Positions 48,176 through 61,150 of a stretch of 64,000 bases of DNA are shown piece by piece (position 1 is the first letter of the stretch; every line of letters begins with the position of its first letter). The position numbers and the translations under genes were made by a program. The stretch is from Rhizoctonia solani (lineage: Eukaryota > Basidiomycota > Agaricomycetes > Cantharellales > Ceratobasidiaceae): positions 1,984,001 to 2,048,000 of the forward strand of contig NC_057383.1 of the NCBI RefSeq assembly GCF_016906535.1. Reading direction: 5' to 3'. The notes beneath the pieces are model-generated. The model made no database searches. It saw only the letters and a program-made list of their open reading frames with translations, and was not told the DNA's origin.

Positions 48176-49532
48176 GTCACCCACCTGTCAACTACTACTT
48201 CACTTCTGTTTTTATTCTTTGAATCTTGTATACTGCTTGCTCATGCTATTCATATTACACTGATGTCAAGTCCTGTAATGATGACTGCATTACAGCCTTT
48301 GATACAGGAATGTATTTTATCTATTATTGTTCCATGCACCAGTAATACATGACATACAGAATCAATAGTGGTGTGTTACAACTTGGAGCACACCTGCATT
48401 GTGTGAGTTACAGACCAGAAATCTACAAGTGAGAAAAATTAGAAATGCAACCCTGTAGGCATAAATGTGTAACTAACCAAACCAAGCTAAACCAAGCTAA
48501 ACCAACCAACCAACCAGCTAACAAAATTGTCCAACTGTATGCATTTAATATTATGTTCTAATATCATGTCTAGGAGTCAGTATCCTTTGCTGGCAATGCT
48601 CATTTGTTGTTGTTGTTGTACGCACACCTGGTACTTGGAACAATACCAATTCAGCAGTGTCATACACTAATCACTCTGTAGTTAGTTGAATTTCTAACAA
48701 ACTTCTTGATTAACTGCTACACTTTAGTTAGACAAACAGTGATGTGACTGAGAGTCATTTCAATATTAATATCTATATAAGGGAGCCCTCAGTCTGCCTC
48801 CATGCCCCCCTTGCCTGTGCCCAATGATCAAGCGCTACATTCCAAATAAGTGGGAACCCCAACCCCAACACCACCTATTGGCTCTCAGAAATAGGTCCCC
48901 CCCTATGGGAGACTTTGGAGACAATTCAGAGCACAAGCTGAGCGGCAGTCTTTGTGCTCCTGATTGACCCCTGGACTCAATCCTAATGGTCCTAATGGTT
49001 GACATGACCATTGCTTCCACAATCTTGGACCTGACCAACACTGTGCCAATATAGGTGTCAATACAGCTGTTTGAATATCACTTGACAGTAGTTTACTTTG
49101 TATGCATACACTAATTGAGTAGATCAAACCACGGGCCACCACGTGGGTCTGAGCACAGCAATGGGAAGCTAACAGTTTGATTCCAACTGGAATGCACAAA
49201 CTCCCACCACTCATCCACAATAAACATAAATGTATATATGACATTCAGCTGTTCCTGTAATACACCCATGTTCAAATTAACATGTAGAGTGGGCAAAGAA
49301 ATGTCTGTACTGCAAACATAACATATGATAATTCTCTTGCTCCAGGCCACACATCCCCATGAACAGTATGGGCTGTCTTTTGATGGTCTGCCATCCCTTT
49401 TAATTTGAATTCCCCCCTTTTCCCTCCATATGAGGCAAAAACCATCACCAAAATCATAATTTGTGTTCTGAGAAAACATAAAAAGCAGACCTTGGTATAA
49501 TTGAATGTACATATTTAAGTGATTACTATCAA
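48176..49532. other. Region between satellite and Tc1-type remnant
   Basis: About 1.35 kb. A CCAAGCTAAACC/CCAA microsatellite lies at 48475-48520. Minus-strand open frames at 48835-49041 and 49111-49512 could be fragments of a gene (one ends RGGPWFDLLN), but I could not join them or name a domain. TATAAGG near 48775 is a possible TATA-like site. Confidence 0.3.
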
Positions 49533-50624
49533 CTAGAACTCAGTTGGCCCTCCCTTGGCAGCTTTGATAGCCTCAACCCAAGCATCCGTATCCCCTGTGT
49601 GTTTATTGATATTGTCCACTGAAATGCTGGCCCAGACCTTGTTAGCTGCCTTCAAAAGTGTGTCACGGTTTTTATGAGCTCCAGGGATCTTGAATACACA
49701 TGATTTGAGCAGGCGCCATATGGGCCCAATGAGATTAAGATCAGGAGAATTTGCCAGATGGGTCAGTTGCTCAATGCCCAATTCTGCCCAATTCTGCTGA
49801 GCCTCTGGTCCCCTATGTGATGCTGCCCCATCTTCAACAATCAGGATCTTATGACCCTGTTCCACCTCTAGACTATTTAAAAATTGATTGAGCAGACTTT
49901 TGATAACTTGTTTGGCATATGCTTCTGAAGTGAGCCCCCTGCCATGTGAGCACCTGGTCTTTGTGACAACTTTGGGCAACAGTTCCAATGGAATCAATGG
50001 CCCCTTCTTGCCATGCGCAATGCATCCCCACAGGACAAGACTTTGGCGCCCACTACAGAAGCTGGGGACCATGTTTTTGGGGAGATATGCTTCTCCCTTC
50101 TTCCACATAACCTTTGGCCAAGTAGTCTGTTCCCTGGTGTCCATTGTGGTCTCATTGCACCACCCAACCCAGTCCCAAACTTGATTTGTGTTATTCTGAG
50201 CCCACTTGCGTCAAGCCTCTGTCATCTTGGGGCTGGGGAATTGCTGCTGGCAAACCACATACCGCTGCATGCCTAGTTCCTGTGCAGTAGAACTCACTTG
50301 ACGCTCAGTTACATCCCCAACAAGCTTAGCAATCACATCATAGGGCTCCTTTTGGTAGAAACAAAGGTATTGCCCAATTGACCACTTGGTTTGATTGGAT
50401 AAGACAGGTGGGTGGCCAGACCAGGGCTGGGGAGTAGCAGTACCATATCTCTCATAATTAGCCACAATCCTATGCGCTGTATACTTTGGAACCCCAGTTT
50501 TCTGGTAAATATAGCTGTATGATTTTTTATCTTTATGTAGAGCTACAATGCAGCCTTGATCAAACTGAGAAACTTCTTTTCCACAGTGAGGGGGCATAGC
50601 AATGTGTAATAAAGCTGGGCACAT
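49533..50624 (-). pseudogene. Tc1/mariner-type transposase, inactivated
   Basis: The N-terminal helix-turn-helix region (50211-50624: CGKEVSQFDQGCIVALHKDK, TGVPKYTAHRIVANYERYG) runs into a DDE-type domain (49533-50210). An in-frame TGA at 50211-50213 separates them (EA-stop-RKWAQNN), and the frame is otherwise continuous. Catalytic positions are damaged. The first acidic site reads WCNETTMD, where Asp is expected in place of Asn. The second Asp is kept in LIVEDGAASH. The third site reads SPDLNLIGPIW, where SPDLNPIE is usual. Two of three catalytic residues therefore look lost. I could not identify terminal inverted repeats. Confidence 0.75.
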
Positions 50625-50750
50625 GTCAGCATTCAGATACTTGTTGTCAGCACTAGTACATGTATGGAAGTGGGATAGGAAGTGATGATATATTGATACA
50701 GCATTTGTTCAGGAAAATATCAACCAACCAACCCCTCCTCAATCAAATGT

Positions 50751-53546
50751 TTACTCCAATTCCTCTTCTCCTTGGGGGCCATAATCCTCAACTTCCCCAG
50801 CTCCCTCAACATCTGAGTTGCCCAATGGGCTTGACGCTTCATCTTGTGCATCCCTTTCCTCATCCTCATCAGGTGATTCAAAGTTGTGCTCTTGCTGGAA
50901 TGTCCATATAAGCTATCAATCTAAAATGAATTCATCTGAAAACACACCTGCTTTCTCTGCTTCAGCAGTACATGCTTTTATAGTTGTTGTTGTTATTGCT
51001 CTTGTTAGTCCAGTAAAACCTAGTTCTACTCATCATACTTACCTTCCCTTTTGCCACCAATGCATTGACAAGGTGCACCATATCCCCATCCCTATGACTA
51101 GCCACAATTTGACCCAGCAGCTCAGTCATTGCTCTGCTTTCTTCCCTTGTCATCACCTCTGCAGTTGATGTAATTTGGGCAAGGGCTTGACCCAGTCGTC
51201 TATCCCCACCCCTTCGTAGCTCAACTGGTGCTAATCAAGAAATACTTCCAGTCAGCCACAAATAATGTTTGTTAATCAATTGATCAAAAGCAGATCTGCT
51301 CACCAATGTTGTTGTTGTTGTTGTTGTCATCATCATCATCATTGTCCTTGTCATCAAGGTGATCACCTTCATTCACATCCTCCCTACCATCCTTGCCCTC
51401 ACCCTCACCCTCACCCTTATTCCCACCCTGAGCCCCAACCCCCCCATTTGTTTGCTCACTGCCCTCCTCATCCTCACCATTGGTGCTTCCTGTTCTACCA
51501 TCATGAGGGCTATCTATGTCCATAGCTTCATGATCATTGGCTGTAGCACTACTCTCCTGGGTCTCTTCTGTAGCAATAGCTGGCCCATCTGTACTTGGAC
51601 TCCTATTAGTTGAGAGCCGTTGCCGCTTCAAAGGGTGGTTGTCAAAGCTTGCATCCACTGGATGCTTGGGCCTTTGACTTGACCTTGACTGCTTGGCATT
51701 GGTATATCAGCATCATGTTTCAGCAGTTCTACAATCAGTCATGGCTGATTGCAACAATAACAATATAAAATCTTCAATTTCTCACCTGGGCTACATCATC
51801 AACCATGCTTTGTTCACAATTCCCTCCAAACACCTTTGGTACCAGCAGGTCAAACTTTGTTCTGAGATGTTTAACCTTGAATAGTCTCATGGCAGTCCAC
51901 CAAGCCTGACTTTTGTCAATCAATTTTTGGTACTTGTCTTGTGCTGCATCTTCAATTGCAAGGACTTTATGATTTTGGAGGTCCTTGTACAGAATAGCCC
52001 TGTTCAACCAAACTCTCTGTATAATCTAGTCATACAGTGTCTCTAAGTCAATCTCATACAAGCTCATGTTTACAAATCTACCACTAACCTTGTACTCATA
52101 ACCTTGGGCATTGGCCTCATTCCCATGCTTCTCCATGAGGAAATGTGCTATCACTCCTGCTGGGTGATCAACCGGACTCTCCATGGTTTCTGAACTTTTT
52201 GTATGCTGACTGAACTGCTCTTCTGTTGTGATCATGTTGACAATCTACATTTTTTAAGTTAGCAATCCAATTAATGAGCTCAGGTTAAACCCTTACATGA
52301 GTAATTACTACCTGTGTCAGCCTTAGCTCTTCCTCAATTATCTTGGATCCAAGACAGGATGGTAAAAGCACCTGAATCATTGGCTTAATCAGAGCCAAGT
52401 ACAAGTGCAATTGACTCACCATATCTGGGAATGTCCATGGGTCTTCCTTCCGGGGGTTCAGGTGGCTGACAAAGCTGGTTGGACGGGTACTTGCTCTTTG
52501 TAGAGCCTGTTTTTGTCCACCTGGTAATGCATCCCATGCATGGGCCAACTTCCTCTTACCAGCCTTGGTTGCTTGGATTTTGGATAGTTGGCAAGACCGA
52601 GGTGGAAGGTTCATAGCATCCTTGGGAACATCGCTCATCCCCTTTGTTAGCAGGTCCACTTGGGCTAACATCTCTTGAACAAGGCCTGAAGCTACCTAAA
52701 AACTCTTGTTAGTCTTGTCCTTTATACATTGCAATATTCCTCTCCTACATACCATGTACAGGCAACCAGTTGTCAATCTCATCCATGACCCTGCTGAGAA
52801 GGCACCTGCAATATGTACACGAGACAAGGAATCTGAAATTGCATCCATAAGCTCATCATTTCGAGTGAGATTGCAGATAGCCCTATTTGTTCTATCATCC
52901 AGTCCCCCAAGAAGCATGCAACGGTTCTGTAAAAATGTTTGTTCATTGATGGTACCGCTCTTCAGAAGCTTCTTCAGCTTCCGGACTGCACAGAACAGCT
53001 CAAGATCACTGCAGCGTTTCATCAACTGGGGGCTGTTTGATTCATGCATCATAGTCAGAAATTTGGCTGGGTGGTCCCTTTCTAATTCTTTACTGCAAAT
53101 CAACTTATATCTGCCTTAAAAAGCTTTGTTGTTCACTCACCCTGCTTGTAAACATGAGCATGCCACCACATGTTCTCCTGTCCTCCAAGGTCAAGCTGAG
53201 AGAGCATTGCAAGGCGGTGTTGCCCAGCAAAGACTAGTACACTCAGCTCTTGGGGAAGCTTGGGAGCAGAGTTGACACCCTGCTCCTCCAAAAGAGCTTC
53301 TAATGTCTGATTGTATGCATCATTTTCTAGAATCACACTGATGGGGTGTAGTGCTCGATTGAGAATTTCAGGAGTACCTATACGCTCAACAAGTGTATCA
53401 ACCCAGGACTGATCAAGTGCTTGTTGGTCAGGATGGTTCTGAGTCTGCTCCAATAAGACTGTGAATGTTCCAATCATAGTGGCCTTTCGTAAGTTGGCAG
53501 CAGCTAGCTCCAATGCATTCTTGTTGGATGTAGATGGTGCAGGCAT
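50751..53546 (-). CDS. ParB-like (GQHR motif) protein, orphan multi-exon gene
   Basis: An unrecognised protein with an N-terminal block resembling the ParB/sulfiredoxin-like nuclease and NTPase fold. ATG at 53544-53546 gives MPAPSTSNK, then LHPISVILENDA and LSVLVFAGQHRLAML (GQHR about residues 108-111), the spacing seen in ParB-N domains before their GxRR-type box. Later exons (52696-53103, 52285-52671, 52026-52235, about 51774-51900) have no domain I can name. A basic/acidic low-complexity region (about 51284-51658) contains KRQR and a run of Asp and Asn encoded by a trinucleotide repeat near 51310-51350. The final exon ends in an acidic tail with TAA at 50751-50753. It is divergent to the large gene starting at 53892, with a gap of about 345 bases that could be a shared promoter. 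Exon borders in the middle are approximate. Confidence 0.55.
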
Positions 53547-53891
53547 GGTTGAACTTTGGACTGGAATCAGGAACAAGCTTAACAGAGGGTAAGTTGATTG
53601 GGCTCAGCATTAGCTGGTCTTGCTGCCTTCATAAAGATCCTTTGGTTTCCTTGACAATAGAATGCTAATTAGAAAACGTACTAATCTCACCCAAAAAGGC
53701 TAAGTTGTCTCATATAACCTCTTATGCTCTGGTTCAATGTCACCCCAAATTGGTTATTGAGGGGCAAATGAGAATAATAAAGGCTTAGTATAGGCAATAA
53801 TCACTCAATCAATCTATTTAAGTCCCTTCCAAAACCTGTCTCATCAAGTAACTCCTTGGCTGCTACATTCAACCGTTTTTCAATTGACAGA
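53547..53891. promoter_or_regulatory. Divergent intergenic region of the orphan gene pair
   Basis: About 345 AT-rich bases between the two starts (ParB-like gene to the left, large orphan gene to the right). A TATA-like motif is not obvious. It must contain both promoters if the start choices are right. Confidence 0.4.
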
Positions 53892-56800
53892 ATGACCCCT
53901 TCCAACCCAAACCCAAGCCCCCATGGCTCAGAAGCCAGCAACATGTAAGAAACTGAGCTTAACTACAATTGTATATCTTGCTCTTACATTAAGATTCCAT
54001 CTAGCACCTTTGGCTCCTTGCAGTCGTATGAATCAGAGGGCGGTGCAACATCCAGAAGGCAGGTACTTGAGGCAGCAGACATGTAAGTGGCTGCTCTTCC
54101 TTATAGGCTGTCAAACTGAGGCTACCCTCTTAGTACCTGGGGCACGCTCCAAAGCCCTAATACAGCCTTGCACAGTCCATTAAACCAACATAATGTCAAT
54201 AGCTCTAATAACCTGCCATCCCGTTGTTCATCCCATGGCAGGGATTGTTTTCAGAGCTTTGTTAGCCCCAGCTCTGGCTCTGGTCCAGATTGTTTTTCTA
54301 CTGTGAACCTGGCATCTAGAGTTGACAGGTCACAACCATCATGGTCATTGTCAACATCACCACAAGTATTGGTGCAAAATTTCTCTCTCAACTTGTATGT
54401 GTATCTCAAACCAACCACTGTGGGGATTGATGCACTTACAATATTCTTCATGCAATGCATAATTGCAATCTTCCTGTGGGGTATACTATGCATACTGATG
54501 ATTGAATCTTCTTAGTGCTAATAGTGAAGGACAATCAATGGTTGAATCTTCTCATAAGCAAGCATCAACATCATTGGATCCTATAACTCCAATGAAACGG
54601 CTCAGACAAGAATCAATTGATTCTCAAGAGATGTATGACAGTGGCACTATGTCAGTTACACATAAACTTATGCTCTTCATCTACCACATCTAATACTCAC
54701 ATTACCTTTATGCCTTGTTGGCCCATTAACATACATTTTTGTTGGCAACCACCTATTCAGGCACATACCACATCCATTGTACACAACCCCCCCTACCCCT
54801 GCCAACAACCAAACACCAACACCCTCCCACTCCTCCAGGAAGGCCAGACCCCCACCTGGGTCTCCTGTATGGCACTAGTAAGCTATTGCTATTGCTCTAA
54901 TATGTCATGATTGAAACCACCAACTGATTTACTGCAAGTTTGCAGCAGCGTAGGGAAGCTCATTGTTCTGTGTCAAACAGCCTACTGCCATCAAAGACTT
55001 CTTTACCAGCCTCATCTTCTACTGGCAGAAGCCCTCTTTCCCGCAGAAGCAGTACTCCTTTGTCTTGTCTTTCATCTGTTGACTTCTGTGTCCCTATGCA
55101 AGGGAACCAACCAGCAAGAAACATGTCCCCCCATGAAGTTGCCAAAGGAGATGAAGTGCAAGAGCAGCCAGAGTTTGTCCATTGTTCCACCAAAATTCAA
55201 CCAAACAGTGCTAAAGTGTTATTTATGTTGCAGTGTACAATCCAACAAGGAGGTTCATCTCCGTCAACTATTTTATCTCCTGGGGCAGGCTTCTGATCTC
55301 TCAGACAGCTCTGAAGCAAGCGCTATAGGCAAGCTGATATTTGAACCTAATTTTGAGCTTTTTTATGAGGTTTATGTTACCTGCCTCATGCACTCTTTGT
55401 ACCGCCCTGTGGACCCCTCTCGGACAATTCTGTTCATGGTGGAAGATCCTGATGATGAATTGTACTGGAAACGTGTCTTTGCTTTCCACCAACCACCTCC
55501 AACACACATCCTGGGACTCATGGATATCACTTATGACCTGGAGGGTACTGGTAAGGAGGAAAAGCTGGCTTTACTGGTATGGGGAACTTGCAAGCTGGTG
55601 GATGGCCATACCTTTGATATGGAACTGACATACTCTGGCAATCGTGCACAAGCGTCCTCATCTGTACTATCATTGTACACGGACAATTATGTTGAGGAGT
55701 TGGTAAAAAAAAATCTTCCCACTGATTGTCAGATACGTCAATTAGCACTCCGGGATACAAAGTGGCCTGAGGATCTCCATCTGCTTTCTGAGATAGAGCT
55801 TGATATGCTTTTTTGCCAGCTGATCTCAAGCGTGGTTTATGACATGCCATTTGATTCTCAAAGCTTGGAAGCTGGTCTCCCTGTTGCACCACAATGGGAG
55901 TATCAGAGGGTTCAATCACAGATTCAGGCCTTACTTGGACAACGAATAAATGGCAGTCTTTCATTCAAGGCAATCTATGAAAAGGAGGAGGTGGTACCAG
56001 AGCGCATTTATCTACATGGGTAAGCAAGCTATGTGCACTTGATTTCATGTAAACTCTAAGGCTTATTTACCACAGGGACCCCTTTCTATTTGAATGCCCA
56101 CCAACAAACAATCAGTTTGAAGATTATTGGGAAGATTTGCGGGACAAAGAGGACAACATCCCTGCAGTACCAATAGAGGAAATTGGGAGATGGTATGTCC
56201 AGATTTTTTGGCCTCCTCATAAGAGTGCTAATGCTTACTTTCTCTAGGACGGAAATTTGGGTTGAACAAAGAGCGGCATTGGAAGTAATTGGGCAGCAGC
56301 AGTACTATCTGAGATACCCAGATCAACTGTGCGTGGTCTTTAACATTAACAAGTGTCAGTGAGAAGTAAGTGTATAATCAACAGGAGGTATCAGAGTACC
56401 ACACCATCAGTTGCACCTGAATATATTTTCAATGAACCTGCGGCTCAACCAGGGTGAGTGTATGGAATAATGCAACCTCAAAGGCTTGCACTAATTGAAT
56501 ATACTAGGAACTCACAAAGTGGAGTTACACAGAGGTTAGATGTTCTCTCACCTGGTGATACAAGCTCATTACTAATACTCTATATTGGCAGAGATTTGGT
56601 TGCAAGGAGCCACAATTTAATGCTTGGTTATCGCAGGTATGGGCATACTGCACGCCTTGCCTATTGGAAACAGCTGCGAGAGTCTATTGTTGATGTGGAT
56701 TGCCTGTCACTCATCACCACGCACCTTTGGCTGAGCTCTCTTATGGCTGCACCAGATCGTTCTATTCTTTATCTGGATCCAAAGCTGGTGGCCATAATTT

Positions 56801-59800
56801 TAGACCTTGACCGTAGGGGCCCTGCTGGTGTCAATGGAAACATTTCCGAACTTTTTGAGAGACAGGTTCTGTGGGAGCAAATGGGACCACTTTCCACTGT
56901 ACTAGCCTTACTGAACATGGATGAGCTCTGTGAGCCTTCTCCAGGCAAGCTCAGTTGGATGCTTCTGGAACTCAGAGTGGAACATGGGCAGGTAACCATG
57001 GTGGAGGTGATACTGGCCCCTTGCATGCATTATGACAAGGCACAATTTACTCAACTTATGATACAATTGATAGAGGCTCTAAACCAGATACTTCCTACCC
57101 GTCCATTGGTTTCCCAGACCTCAAAAGTCCAGCAGAAAACCCATAGTCTCATTTTGCCGCCTCCATTCAGCGAAGAGTCAATAGTTTTGGTAATGATGGC
57201 CTACCTCTGTGGGAAGCTATTGGATCAACAAGTTGCCACTGTTGAAGTTCAAGCTATGAGGCAAGGTCTATGTTTCTACTTTGATTCTGCCCTACGGAAC
57301 CTGGAAGTTGACTACAGCTTTCCCTGGCCTGGGCTCACAAACAACTTGGGAGCACTCCTGACGGAGTGTAATGAGGCTGATGTTGCCCGTAGAAGATTCC
57401 ACCTTGCCTCCAACCAAGAGCCTTCCCCAATAGAAATGTTCCCTCTACGACGCTCTTACACCGCAACTGTGGCTACCCCTGGACCATCAGAGCCCTTCTT
57501 CTTGGAGCTTGCTCAATCTTGCTCTTCTCATAAACAAGGACTTCTTGTCCACACTTCAGGACAATCCATTGAAGCACTTGACAAGGCCATACTTTTAGGA
57601 CAGTACCCATCCTTTGACCCATTGTTCAACACCCTTCTTGATGGAGCTAATTCGCTTTCTCTGGACGAGCTCACCAACCTTGTCTACTCTCTAGGAGGAC
57701 CTGAGAACGCTGCTACACATAGGTTGCTCATGACTGGAGAACATAACAACATGCTCTTGTCCCTTGATTGGGAGAAAGATGCTATACACCCTGAACCAGA
57801 ATGGCTTCTCAGTGGATATGACATGGACTCTTTGAGCCTCACTTGCTTTGATGTACCTGAAATTTTGGAAGCAGGCAGTTACCACCCGTATCCTAATCGG
57901 GATCTGTCCCTCATGCATAGCAACGAGTTGACAGTTGACCTGCAGGGCAAGGATATCAAGATGCATACATGCAAGTATAAACCAACATTCTATATTTTGT
58001 CAACCAACCTAACTGTGCTAGTATAGGTCCCAATTTTTGCATCATGACGTTTGGTGCTAATAATCAGTTTTGATTACTGGTTTTTTTCCCTGAGTGTGCT
58101 AACAGGGTTGGAACCCGTTGGCGCAACATGCCTCGGACAAGCAAAATGGAAGACTGGTACCACACATTTTTGACAGCACTCCGTATCTTGAGGAACAAAG
58201 TGCCATATCATCTGCAACATGCTGTTGAGAAAACCATTGAAGCTCTTCCAACCACTTACCAGATGGCATCAAGCCAGGTCAATCAGGGTGGGGGCTCAAG
58301 ATCTTTCCTTGGACATTGCTTAGAGCCTGTTGTGTTGAACTTGGTTTTCCCGTTGGTCCGTCAGATCATCAACAAAACCCTTGAGCTTGCCAAGTATTGG
58401 AATTATTTCTTCCATATATGTGGAATAAACCTGAAGCTTGCAACAATGAACATTCACGGGCGTGATGACAACAACCCCCTCAAGTATGCGCTACAAAGCT
58501 ATAGCTTCATTGACTGGTTTGCTCAGAATCCGCATGACATTGTGGTTGACATTGGCTGGACTGCAAATGTTCATTGGCCATCCTTGCCAGAAGAGCTCAA
58601 GAGGAGCACAATGCTGTTTCGTTATGCACCAATGCGGGAGCTTTTGCGTCCTGGCTACAAGACACCGCATTTTGACAGGTACTGCTCCTCCTTTGCGGTT
58701 GGTGGTGGACGTGCTCTTCCTAGGGCGGATGTCAGGAGAGACTCCGGGGTTGCCAAGGTTCAGTTCTACCCCAAAGATATGGTATTGACCTACCGTCATC
58801 GCAACAAATCCGTTGGCGCAAACTTCACAGCTGCTGAGGCTCTGAACATGGGAAACCGCAGTAAATTTTCTGCAGCAATGAAAGCCTTTCAGGACGTAAT
58901 GCTTGAAGCTGATAGCTATGGTCTGCAATTTGAGGTCCGCATGTCTGCCTGGGGAGCCAACCACTTCATGAAGAAAGACCCTAGGGATGTTTTGGATTGC
59001 ATGCTTGCAGCAGATGCTATTGTAAGTCCTCTCATAAACAATTTACTTGCAATCTAATCATGAACCAATCAATGATAGGTTTGTTATCCAACGGAGAGTC
59101 TGGCACGCTTCAAAGTAATGCTAAGCAGAGGCTGGTCTTCAATCATCCAACGACAGTCTCAACTATCCGCAGTTTCCCGGGGCTCACCTGAAGTTGTGCT
59201 ACTTACTTCAGTTCTGGCCTACTGGTTGAAGAGCTTGGTCAAGCGTCCCGATGAGCAAAGTGCAACCAAGCAAATGGTTGAAGATTTGCAACTTACTGAG
59301 GCTGCAAGGAGTTGAGGATTTCCCTTTCTGCGCTCCAAGGCACTTGATCCCACGGGGTTGCAACTATCCTATGTTATCAATCCGGGCACATTTAGGATCA
59401 TTCAGCTCTCCAACTTGATTGTACCCATACAAGCCAGGAGCAGATCAACAGCAGCCCCTCACAATGCTCCAAACGCAGCACCACTTCAATCTCCTCCCCC
59501 ATCCCCTAGACCTGCCAAGCGTTCCCATCCTCTATGGACAAGTGAATCCGATCAGTTTGTCCAACATCTATGCAGCACTTGTTTGCCCCAGGTCCTTTGG
59601 AGCTTGTTTCCTCACGATCGCTTGATTATCAGGGCCAAAGCCAGCCAGCAGCGAAAACAGCCATTCAAGCTTCAGTACTGGACACAAATTGTGGATGTGA
59701 TGAATGATACAAAGGTATCTTCTTTGAAGTTCATCGAATCATTCAATCGCCTATTCCCGCAGAATTGGGAATGCAACGCACCGGAAGGTCAATGGGTTAC

Positions 59801-60011
59801 TTACAATAGAGACTTCCTGCAAACAATACAAGACCACCTTGAGGCACAGCCTATTGAGATCAGGTCATCCTACTCAGCAGAACTGCGGCGAAGAATCCGT
59901 AGTTTGATTTTGAGAGATTGGGATTACCTTCCAAGTGTACAAACTCATAAGATATGGACCTTTGAGGCTGGCCCAGGGGGGCATCGTACTTATCGTATAT
60001 GCGCCCAATGA
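53892..60011 (+). CDS. Very large orphan protein, multi-exon, one in-frame TGA
   Basis: I do not recognise this protein. ATG at 53892 (MTPSNPNPSPHG) starts a set of short Ser-rich exons to about 54920 whose joins are uncertain. Clear coding follows: about 54940-56023, short exons to about 56456, 56458-57975, 58111-59022 and 59079-60011, with short GT...AG introns. Conserved-looking stretches include FMVEDPDDELYWKRVFAFHQ, ILYLDPKLVAIILDLDRRGP, HIVVDIGWTANVHWPSLP-like sequence near 58540, and RYCSSFAVGGGRALPRADVR. The last 230 residues hold a Pro/Ser-rich linker, then KQPFKLQYWTQIVDVMND. A TGA at 59313-59315 (EAARS-stop-GFPFLRSK) interrupts an otherwise open frame; no intron was found to remove it. 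It could be a real break, two genes, or a C-to-T change in TCGA. No membrane spans or signal peptide were seen. Confidence 0.6.
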
Positions 60012-60568
60012 ATATGAAGTTATTCTTTAGTTTGATGAATGTAAATATCATTTTATCCTGTTTGCTTTCACACAACTGTATAATGCCATTATTGTCCCTT
60101 TATCACCAATACTCTAAGCAAGACCGCTTTGATATCTATATCATGGTCTCCCAAATGAATTTAAATTAGACTAAGTGTATATGGCTTGTCACACTCTCAA
60201 CCAACATTTTTGAAGGAGCTTAAGTATTGAAACCTATACAAGTAAAAATACCTTGAACAAGTCCGTATACCATGTGGGTTCAGTATTGGGATCCCAATCT
60301 TGGAACAGCTTGACTTGCGCATTCACAACTGTATTAAGTGGAGATGCCATGAAAGTTTGAATCACATTATCCACAAACAATAGCATAAGCATTCCAAGAG
60401 TATTCCTGGATCCAGTACCAGGAAAGAGAAAGCCATGATGGCCAAGGTGGCACTTTAGCGCAGCCTCCAGCCAACAAGTAAAAGGGTTGTGTCTACTGCA
60501 ACATTTATACCCCTTAAAAGTCTATTGCAAATTCTTTCAAGCCAAACTTGAGCGCGCTCAGCAGTGGG
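60012..60568. other. Intergenic sequence downstream of the large orphan gene
   Basis: About 560 AT-rich bases before the TIR element. No gene was recognised. Confidence 0.4.
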
Positions 60569-60570
60569 TA

Positions 60571-61150
60571 CGTTTCCGTAAGGAATTTAGAACTATTGGG
60601 GTGTTCTAAATTGGTCCAAGGATGGGAGGCTGTGCTGGCTTGGACCAGCACTGGGCCGTTCTAAAGTGGCTTTCCGTAAGCCATGGGCATGTTTCTTGAT
60701 AGACTTATTATAGAATAATCGTGTAAATAAAATATCATTTTCTTCTGCTTGAATTTTGTCTGTTTAGCTTAGTTTAGTTTAGCGTATGCAACATGTGTGG
60801 TGTGCAGCTATGTGTGATATGGGGGAATGGTGCAGGACGCTGGGAATAGGGTCGCGCCATGCTTATCAACCCTTGGATATGTAAAGTGCTTTGACAGATT
60901 ACTTTTATTGTACACAAGCATCTTACACTAGTTATTGGAACATTGTTCCAATTCATTTGAGTCATGTTGCGTTGAATCTATCATACATATCTACAGTGCT
61001 GTTTAAATAATGTAATTATGATACAAATATATGCAGTAATGCCGAAACACTGATGGCCTAATTTGGCCAACAATCAGGCAATCTTATCTTGTCAGACAAT
61101 CGTGGTCTGTTCTAAACTCAATGGTACGTTCTAAAGTCCTTACGGAAACT
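60571..61150. mobile_element. 580-base TIR element (MITE-like)
   Basis: The left end reads CGTTTCCGTAAGGAATTTAG and the right end, reverse-complemented, AGTTTCCGTAAGGACTTTAG, followed on both sides by AAC. TA flanks both ends (60569-60570 and 61151-61152). Subterminal TTCTAAA motifs recur, and a GGCTTTCCGTAAGCC copy lies inside near 60670. It has no coding capacity. Confidence 0.72.
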
